Of a DNA stretch of 5,173 nucleotides, positions 1-4,486 are shown one piece after another (the stretch's first letter is position 1; every line of letters starts with the position of its first letter). Under the pieces are notes generated by a model. The model did not search any database. It was not told the origin of the DNA and worked only from the letters and a program-made list of their open reading frames with translations. The DNA comes from Halovenus sp. (GTDB taxonomy: Archaea > Halobacteriota > Halobacteria > Halobacteriales > Haloarculaceae), in the NCBI GenBank assembly GCA_003551945.1, contig PUNZ01000135.1, forward strand, positions 1-5,173, in the 5' to 3' direction. A program made the translations under genes and the position numbers.

Positions 1-1309
1 GTGCGAACGCACCAGTTTCCTTGTCAAACAGGAACGTCGATGGCTGTGCCAACCAGCCGTTACTCCTATCTCCCCCATCACAGGCGAGACTCGGAGATAC
101 TTTCTGTCGAATGTTCTCAGCACCGTTTACGTCTGCGTTCGCTACCGTACCGCATTCATCGCAGACGTACAATCCGCACTCAACACGGTTCGCATCCCGT
201 GTGCGACCGCAGCTCGAACATGACTTCGACGTATCACGCTCACACACTTCCTCAACTGTGATCCCTTCCATCTCAAGCTTTATACTCGAAGAGATCGGTG
301 AATCGGTCGAACGCCCACGAGTGGAGGTCGAGGTTGCCGTGTTTCCCCCAGTCTTTCACCTCACCATCCTCATCTTCACGGATACCGGACAGGCCTCCCA
401 CCACAATCGTCCCAACACCTTCCTCGACGCATCGTTGAACGATGTGTTTCGAAAGTGTGTGGAAATAGTGAGTGCGCCGCCGAGACTTTTTCTGGTTCAG
501 CCGGGTGGCCTGCTCAGAGTCGGAGTCGTTGCAGCGAGCAATCCGCTTGCTGAAGTAGTAGTCGTCCTGCTTCAGGCAGTTCAGCGGGTACAACTCGCTG
601 TGGCCGTCCTCGTAGGCGAGTGCAGCAAAGTTGTTGATGCCGAGATCGACACCAACGGTCTTCTCACCTGGTGTGTCGGCCACGTCGATCTCGACGTTGC
701 ACAGGAAGTGCAGTTCCCACTCGTCCCCCGTCCAAACGGCCCGCACCTGTTGGACGTTTTCCACGGTGGAGAGATCAACGTCGGGTCGGGTCTGGTACTC
801 ACAGAGGATGAAGTCCGACCAGTACTCTTTGAGGTTCGAGCCTTTTGAGAGTCGAACCCGGTTGTACTGGGTGTCGAGTTTGAAGCCAGCGGCTTTGAAC
901 GTGACCGTGCTTCGTGGGTGTTCGTCCCCGTACTTGCGGTAACCGGGCGGGTTCGCTCGCGTGTCTCCGTTGCGTCGTTTGCCGTACCAGCAGGCGAACG
1001 CCTCAGCGAGTTCTTGTAGGACTCGCTATGCTCAAAAATCGGAGATTTTTGGCATCACGAAAATCTTTGATTTTCGAACGAACTTGACTGAGAATGGAGG
1101 TCACCGTAGCGTTCGTGGTTCTTGAGGTAGGCGGTGAGTTCTGCGTGACTGGGAATATGACCGATCTCCGACCACACGCGGCCACACGTCCACCGTCCGA
1201 TGTTCCAGAGTTTCGAGGCGGCAAACCCGAGCGAATCAAGGTCGTCTTGCACCCGTGACCGGTTCCTGATGGAAGCAGTGTAGGTGCGATTGACGACCTG
1301 TTTCGCCAT
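1..1309 (-). pseudogene. tnpB: Broken TnpB (IS200/IS605, IS1341-type) RNA-guided nuclease gene, 3' end outside window
   Basis: In intact form TnpB is an RNA-guided RuvC-type DNA nuclease that helps its transposon persist. Three pieces in different frames rebuild one protein. Residues 1-76 come from 1309-1082, starting MAKQVVNRTY. Then 250 codons run from 1025 to 276. Then about 91 codons run from 274 to the left edge. The middle piece carries the RuvC-I motif GVDLGINNF (Asp at 645-647). The last piece carries a zinc finger, CSSCGR followed by CDECG, and the RuvC-III motif ADVNGAENI. Two lesions break the gene: a 56-base insert at 1026-1081 that brings a stop, and one extra base near 275 that gives TGA directly after FEYKA. 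The RuvC-II region reads IVVGGLSGIRED. Haloarchaeal relatives, as I recall them, have GDL there, so an acidic residue may also be lost. No tnpA is visible. The family call is secure; the protein is very probably inactive. Confidence 0.9.
1026..1081. repeat. 56-base double-palindrome insert inside tnpB
   Basis: This stretch has no counterpart in the TnpB reading. The protein is continuous on both sides, ending LHSQSS before it and resuming RVLQELAEAF after it, where about one codon would be expected. It holds two tandem perfect hairpins. One is CAAAAATC / GATTTTTG at 1033-1051 with a GGA loop; the other is CGAAAATC / GATTTTCG at 1058-1076 with a TTT loop. Both share the core AAAATC-N3-GATTTT. 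The net gain of about 53 bases shifts the frame, and the insert contains an in-frame TGA. No terminal repeats or target duplication are obvious. It could be a small mobile palindromic element or a product of replication slippage. Confidence 0.75.
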
Positions 1310-1323
1310 ACATAACTTATGTA
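1309..1323. repeat. 15-base palindrome at the tnpB start, possible left-end structure
   Basis: TACATAA-C-TTATGTA is a perfect 7-base inverted repeat around one central base. It overlaps the first base of the tnpB start codon. Next to it, 1320-1335 holds a second small hairpin, GTAG-N6-CTAC. IS200/IS605 elements use short subterminal hairpins at their ends, so this may be part of the left end of the tnpB element. It could also be a regulatory site over the start codon. Confidence 0.4.
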
Positions 1324-1404
1324 GACAAACCTACTTGAAATGTGGATTGTGTCGCGTGGAATATCCTGCCGTGCCATCGAGCGGTGGCTCGTAGGGTATT
1401 GTCG

Positions 1405-1445
1405 GATTCATCCCCGCCCTAAAGGTGCGAGGCTTTCTCCTTGAT
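1405..1445 (-). mobile_element. IS200/IS605-type end hairpin remnant upstream of tnpB
   Basis: The 234 bases from 1324 to 1557 contain no convincing gene. The clearest object is a hairpin at 1412-1432. Read on minus, CCTCGC pairs with GCGGGG, with one bulged A, an inner CC/GG pair and a TTTA loop. One opposed pair is C-A on plus but a U-G wobble in a minus-strand RNA, so minus is the likely functional strand. The surrounding bases (GGAGAAAGCC before, GGGGATGAATCC after, on minus) look like the right-end hairpins of haloarchaeal TnpB elements as I know them. No tnpB lies upstream of it on minus, so it is either a remnant of another element or part of the left end of the tnpB at 1-1309. Confidence 0.5.
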
Positions 1446-1557
1446 TCGGCGTAAAAGAAGAAGATATCAGTTCTACGACTGGCTTCGGTCTGCCGCCATT
1501 CTTGATCATGGCTTGGTGGTGTGCTCCGGTCGTATCGTACAGACCCTCGACGACGGG

Positions 1558-2244
1558 CTACTCGCAATCAAAAAGCGAGGTCGGACCATTGATTGCCTCG
1601 GGTTTTTCTGCGTAGGCGACGGTATAGTAGTCACGCTCGAGTAAATCCTCGGGGTCCTCGGTGATGATTGACTCGTGTGTGTCCATGAAGAGCCGACGAC
1701 CGTAGGTAACCTCGTATCCCGCGTCCCGAAGTTTCTCGTCAGTTGCGGGTACATCTGTCACCTTGAACAACACGAGGCGATTGGGACCGATCGGTGCAGT
1801 TCCACCCGACGCCTCACGCAGCGTTAATTCAGCCCCGGCCGGAATCTCGACATCGAGGGCAGTCGTGAAGGCCGTCACTGTCGAAACGCCCGGGACGACT
1901 TCCAATTCCACGTCGGGATGGAACCGCTCGAGCGTTCGGCGTAAGTGACCAAACGTCGAGTAGACGTTTGGATCGCCTAGTGTGACGAAGGCGGCCGTCC
2001 CCTTGCGAGCCGCCGGTGCGACCTCTGCAGCGGCCTGCTTCCAGGCACGGCGCAACTGCGCCTCGTCTCGCGTCATCGGGAACTCGAGGTCGCTCAACTG
2101 CTCGTCATTGACGTACTTTGAGGCGACATCCTGTGAAAGCCGACCTGGCGTGTACACTACATCCACCGATTCCAGGACCTCCCGGCCACGCAGTGTAATG
2201 AGGCCTGGGTCTCCCGGTCCTAGACCAACGCCGTAGAGTGTCAT
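1558..2244 (-). CDS. cbiL: Cobalt-factor II (precorrin-2) C20-methyltransferase
   Basis: CbiL is a cytoplasmic enzyme that uses S-adenosylmethionine to methylate C20 of cobalt-factor II, an early step of the anaerobic (cobalt-first) cobalamin pathway. The 228-residue protein is near the usual family length and looks complete. It has the N-terminal signature of the uroporphyrinogen/corrin methyltransferase superfamily, GVGLGPGDPGLITLRG (residues 5-20). It also has TLGDPNVYST (88-97), the SAM-pocket GDP motif typical of CbiL, and VVPGVST (116-122). The ATG at 2244 is supported by a GAGGTG Shine-Dalgarno five bases upstream, as expected for an internal operon gene. It lies 85 bases after the CobW-type gene on the same strand, so the two are probably co-transcribed. 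No other cbi or cob gene is visible, so it may serve a pathway encoded elsewhere or be a second copy. The subfamily (CbiL rather than a sister methyltransferase) rests on the N-terminal and GDP-motif wording and is fairly sure. Confidence 0.88.
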   Translation of the reverse strand: MTLYGVGLGPGDPGLITLRGREVLESVDVVYTPGRLSQDVASKYVNDEQLSDLEFPMTRDEAQLRRAWKQAAAEVAPAARKGTAAFVTLGDPNVYSTFGHLRRTLERFHPDVELEVVPGVSTVTAFTTALDVEIPAGAELTLREASGGTAPIGPNRLVLFKVTDVPATDEKLRDAGYEVTYGRRLFMDTHESIITEDPEDLLERDYYTVAYAEKPEAINGPTSLFDCE

Positions 2245-2324
2245 AGCTCCACCTCGGTGTGGCCCCTTGAACGGTCAGCGAGGGGTGGCATCTCGGGTAT
2301 TCGTCGGGAAGTGGTGAGTACCAT
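2241..2324 (-). CDS. Doubtful 27-residue ORF between the CobW-type gene and cbiL
   Basis: This ORF starts with ATG five bases after the stop of the CobW-type gene and ends with a TGA that overlaps the cbiL start as ATGA, the usual sign of translational coupling. The product begins MVLTTSRRIP and ends GHTEVEL. It is basic rather than acidic, which is unusual for a haloarchaeal protein. I recognise no family. It may be a chance open frame, the leftover tail of a gene that once preceded cbiL (in corrin operons cbiT is often there), or a short coupling peptide. The cbiL Shine-Dalgarno lies inside its last codons. Confidence 0.2.
   Translation of the reverse strand: MVLTTSRRIPEMPPLADRSRGHTEVEL
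2250..2255 (-). promoter_or_regulatory. Shine-Dalgarno site for cbiL
   Basis: GAGGTG on minus, five bases before the ATG, matches the complement of the archaeal 16S rRNA tail. It fixes the cbiL start and fits translation from within a polycistronic message, in contrast to the two leaderless-type starts at 3538 and 3638. Confidence 0.6.
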
Positions 2325-2329
2325 AGTCG

Positions 2330-3538
2330 TCAGTCGTCCGCGAGCGCTAGCTCTCGCTGGTCGTCTATGCCGAAGGGGTCGGCATACGTGCTCCAGTCTT
2401 CGTCCATCTCGGTATCGCTGAGCAGGCAGTCCTCAAGCCAAGCCTTCATTTCAGCGGCTTCAAAGTCACGACCGATGAAAACGAGTTCGACACCTCGGTC
2501 GCCCCACTGGTCGTCCCATTCGTCTTCGAGACCGGGCATTGCTTGAAAGTAGCGCTGTTGTTGCTGTTTCGGGAGATTCACGATCCACTGACCCTTGGGA
2601 CCTGCACGTACGGACTGGCCCGCTTTATCCAGCCCCATCGCGACGTCTTCGCGACCGGCTGACCAGAAAAAGCCTTTTGCGCGGATAATCGCTGATGGAA
2701 GGTGCCGGAGGAGCTCTGCAAATCGCTCCGGGTGGAATGGTCGGTCTGCCCGGAAGACGAAAGATTCCACCCCGTGTTCTTCCGCGGCAGCGTCGTGGTG
2801 GTGGCCATGATGAAGTTCGTGTTTCCAGCCAGCCGAGTTTTGTGCCTCCTCGAAGTCGAACCGCTTCGTTTCGAGGATTGCTGCTGGATCAACGCCCCCA
2901 AATTCAGTTCGAACGATTTTCGCACGGGGTTGGAGTACCTTGAGAACAGCTTCGATTTCGTCGAGTTCGTCGTCGGGGACGAGATCGCACTTGTTGAGTA
3001 GAAGGACGTCACAAAATTCAATCTGATCGAGCAACACCTCTTCGGGGATACGATCGGTTCCAGGGGTTGATTCGTCGCTAGTGAGCGTTTTCCCTGAGTC
3101 GAATCCTTCGTACATTGCGTGGGCATCAACCACTGACACCATCGTGTCGAGGTGATAATCGTCAGTTGGATCGTACTCAGCATCCTCAAAGCCAAGCGCG
3201 AACGTCTGGGCAACTGGTATTGGCTCGGAAATTCCAGATGATTCTACGAGCAGGTAGTCGAACTCCCGGCTCTCGACGAGTGCACCGACGGCTTCGAGCA
3301 TATCGCCGCGCAGTCGACAGCAGATGCACCCGTTAGACATTTCAATTATCTCTTCATTGGCTTGTGACAGCTCGGACTGTTGTTCGACATGATCGACGTC
3401 GATGTTCACCTCACCCATGTCGTTGACGAGGACGGCAACTTCGTGGCCGTGATCTTCGGTCAGGACGTGGTTGAGTGTGGTTGTCTTGCCGGCGCCGAGT
3501 GCTCCTGAGAGGACGGTTACTGGGATGGTCTGCGTCAT
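2330..3538 (-). CDS. COG0523 (CobW/YciC-type, G3E) GTPase, likely metallochaperone
   Basis: Members of this family use GTP to deliver Co, Ni or Zn to target proteins in the cytoplasm. From the ATG at 3538 the protein has 402 residues. It shows a Walker A GALGAGKT (12-19), the family metal site GCICC (70-74), ESSGISEP (99-106) and the guanine motif NKCD (182-185). A His-rich linker at 240-256 (HELHHGHHHD and nearby His) is followed by the CobW C-terminal domain (about 258-375). That domain contains WGDRGVELVFIG, wording I associate with the YciC/ZagA branch. A TTG 27 bases further upstream is also in frame. I prefer the ATG because the family pattern begins there and a TATA-like stretch lies about 27 bases before it, which predicts a leaderless message with no Shine-Dalgarno. 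It is divergent from nikR and followed by cbiL, so nickel or cobalt is the likely cargo; zinc remains possible from the subfamily. Confidence 0.9.
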   Translation of the reverse strand: MTQTIPVTVLSGALGAGKTTTLNHVLTEDHGHEVAVLVNDMGEVNIDVDHVEQQSELSQANEEIIEMSNGCICCRLRGDMLEAVGALVESREFDYLLVESSGISEPIPVAQTFALGFEDAEYDPTDDYHLDTMVSVVDAHAMYEGFDSGKTLTSDESTPGTDRIPEEVLLDQIEFCDVLLLNKCDLVPDDELDEIEAVLKVLQPRAKIVRTEFGGVDPAAILETKRFDFEEAQNSAGWKHELHHGHHHDAAAEEHGVESFVFRADRPFHPERFAELLRHLPSAIIRAKGFFWSAGREDVAMGLDKAGQSVRAGPKGQWIVNLPKQQQQRYFQAMPGLEDEWDDQWGDRGVELVFIGRDFEAAEMKAWLEDCLLSDTEMDEDWSTYADPFGIDDQRELALADD

Positions 3539-3545
3539 CAGTCTT

Positions 3546-3606
3546 GTTACGAACTGGAGGTACAAAATTGTTAGTTATTACGAACTCTGTAACCCGTCAT
3601 AATAAC
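3546..3606. promoter_or_regulatory. Candidate NikR operator shared by nikR and the CobW-type gene
   Basis: Two repeat patterns overlap here. The inverted repeat GTTATTACG (3574-3582) / CATAATAAC (3598-3606) matches at 8 of 9 positions with a 15-base spacer. Its right arm touches the nikR TATA box. The direct repeat TTACGAACT occurs at 3547-3555 and 3578-3586, exactly 31 bases apart, about three helical turns. NikR tetramers are known to bind long-spaced inverted half-sites (in E. coli GTATGA-N16-TCATAC), so the inverted repeat has the right shape though not the same letters. Autoregulation plus control of the divergent gene is the simplest reading. Confidence 0.5.
3561..3572 (-). promoter_or_regulatory. 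TATA-like box for the CobW-type gene
   Basis: On minus this reads AACAATTTTGTA, centred about 27 bases before the ATG at 3538. That is the spacing of a leaderless haloarchaeal promoter. ACAA-AA-TTGT within it is a small imperfect palindrome. A regulator bound to the repeats on either side could block access to this box. Confidence 0.45.
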
Positions 3607-3612
3607 ATATAT
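3607..3612 (+). promoter_or_regulatory. TATA box of nikR
   Basis: ATATAT is centred about 28 bases before the nikR ATG. With no Shine-Dalgarno before the start, this fits a leaderless or near-leaderless message. The right arm of the inverted repeat lies directly upstream, where TFB would contact DNA, so a bound repressor should exclude the basal factors. Confidence 0.55.
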
Positions 3613-3637
3613 CCTGCTGGGAACCAATCTACACAAC

Positions 3638-4048
3638 ATGCCAGTCGTCAGCGTCTCAATGCCGGATTCACTGTTAAACGAGCTCGACAAATTTATTCAG
3701 GACCACGGATACAGTGGTCGAAGTGAGGCGGTCAGAGAAGGTACGCGCGGGTTGCTAGCGGAGTTTGATGAGCAGGATTTCGATGGTAAACAGGTTATCT
3801 GCGTCATCACAACCATGTTCGATCACAATTCTGGAGCGGAGGTGGCGCTTTCGGAGGTTCGCCACGCGAACCAGGACCTCGTTACGTCGAACGTTCACAG
3901 TCACGCTAAGAGCACCTGTCTCGAGCTGTTTGTCGTCGAGGGTACGGTCGATGACATTAGTTCATACGTCTCTCGCCTTCGTGCTGTCGACGGTGTCACA
4001 ACTGTCGAATATTCGATTCTGACGGCAGATCAATCGGTGTTTCCGTAG
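3638..4048 (+). CDS. nikR: NikR-type nickel-responsive transcription regulator
   Basis: NikR is a tetrameric DNA-binding protein that represses or activates metal-uptake genes when nickel is bound. The 136-residue product has an N-terminal ribbon-helix-helix domain (about 1-45: VVSVSMPDSLLNELDKFI, then YSGRSEAVREGTRGLL). An ACT-like metal-binding domain follows (about 52-130). The nickel ligands of E. coli NikR (H76, H87, H89, C95) are matched by H76, H87, H89 and C94 in VHSHAKSTCLEL, so the loop between the HxH pair and the Cys is one residue shorter than in E. coli. Length is normal and no lesion is seen. It is divergent from the CobW-type gene across a spacer with operator-like repeats. 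Downstream it runs into IS-type non-coding sequence and then a convergent ATPase gene. The family call is sure. Nickel as effector is likely; cobalt cannot be excluded given the corrin neighbour and the altered loop. Confidence 0.92.
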   Translation: MPVVSVSMPDSLLNELDKFIQDHGYSGRSEAVREGTRGLLAEFDEQDFDGKQVICVITTMFDHNSGAEVALSEVRHANQDLVTSNVHSHAKSTCLELFVVEGTVDDISSYVSRLRAVDGVTTVEYSILTADQSVFP

Positions 4049-4050
4049 TT

Positions 4051-4074
4051 GGTCAAAGTAGGCAAAGTTTGACC
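4051..4074. repeat. Inverted repeat just after nikR
   Basis: GGTCAAA at 4051-4057 and TTTGACC at 4068-4074 form a perfect 7-base inverted repeat with a 10-base spacer, beginning two bases after the nikR stop. It may be a transcription stop structure for nikR or the outer edge of the IS-like right end that follows. There is no clear T-run after it on plus. Confidence 0.4.
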
Positions 4075-4340
4075 TCCTCCACGCCCTGAAGGACGTGGAA
4101 TCCGACCATCGGATTTCCGCCGGGTGTGGCGTTCGAGGTTCCAACCCGCACTCAAGGGGAACCGGCAGCATACCGGGGGAACTTTCGTTTCCTCCCCTGT
4201 ATGGGGCTGTGGCCCGGTCAAACAGGCCCCATCGGATTCCGTGTCATCGCCGCGTGAACCACCGTTGGTCCACCGCCCCTTGTAGTTCGGAGCCGGCATC
4301 TCACCGATTCCGTAGCACTCTCTGTTACGTCGGACCACAC
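4075..4340 (-). ncRNA. Omega-RNA-like right end of a TnpB element lacking tnpB
   Basis: TnpB elements encode a guide-RNA scaffold across their right end, and haloarchaeal ones end in hairpins of the type CCACG-CCTTCAGG-CGTGG. Here, read on minus, there is a strong hairpin at 4201-4232 (arms 4201-4210 and 4222-4232, one bulge). A second lies at 4097-4118 (GGAAATCCGA / TCGGATTCC, one bulge). The end-type hairpin is at 4079-4098, with loop TTCA. One pair of the last is C-A on plus but a U-G wobble in minus RNA, supporting a minus transcript. Open frames across the region give basic, low-complexity products and no TnpB motif, so I do not call a gene. It is either a remnant, a solo right end or a small non-autonomous derivative. 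Boundaries are approximate. Confidence 0.45.
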
Positions 4341-4407
4341 CAAAACGATTACGAACGAAATCCGGCCCGACCACCGACGGCGGATGTTGCGCTGGGCCTA
4401 CCGCTCG

Positions 4408-4429
4408 ACCTGCGCCTGAAGACGCAGGT
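4408..4429 (-). other. Strong hairpin in gene-free region
   Basis: ACCTGCG (4408-4414) pairs perfectly with CGCAGGT (4423-4429). Inside, 4415/4422 is C-A on plus but G-U on minus, and 4416/4421 pairs, leaving a four-base loop. On minus the core reads TCTTCAGG, very close to the CCTTCAGG of the end hairpin at 4079-4098. It may therefore be a diverged copy of the same IS-end structure, acting as minus-strand RNA. Confidence 0.5.
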
Positions 4430-4448
4430 ATGCGCTCGAAAACTCTAT

Positions 4449-4468
4449 CACGGGTCGGGTGACCCGTG
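4449..4468 (-). terminator. Hairpin 18 bases after the ATPase stop, possible 3'-end structure
   Basis: CACGGGTC (4449-4456) and GACCCGTG (4461-4468) form a perfect 8-base stem with a four-base loop. It lies shortly downstream of the minus-strand ATPase stop, followed on minus by GATAGAGTTTTCG. The place suits a transcript end or stabilising structure. Archaeal termination depends mainly on T-runs, and the one here is only four long, so the call is tentative. It could instead belong to the IS-like structured region beside it. Confidence 0.4.
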
Positions 4469-4486
4469 GAACTCTCGCAGTTCTCT

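Noticed and set aside
21..848. Long plus-strand open frame opposite tnpB
   Set aside because: It is the antisense shadow of tnpB, which shows clear RuvC and zinc-finger motifs on minus; the plus product has no recognisable family pattern.
1331..1567. Minus ORF of 78 codons between cbiL and tnpB
   Set aside because: It is basic and runs through the end-type hairpin; it is best read as non-coding IS sequence.
1561..1579. CTCGC-N9-GCGAG inverted repeat at the end of cbiL as terminator
   Set aside because: A stem of only five bases lying inside the last codons, without a T-run after it on minus; too weak to call.
3538..3565. TTG at 3565 as start of the CobW-type gene
   Set aside because: The nine extra residues fall outside the family pattern and would overlap the TATA-like box; the ATG at 3538 fits both promoter spacing and homology.
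4030..4374. Minus-strand ORF of 114 codons across the same region
   Set aside because: Similar peptides seem familiar as spurious translations of TnpB-element right ends in haloarchaea; no domain and no start signal are visible.
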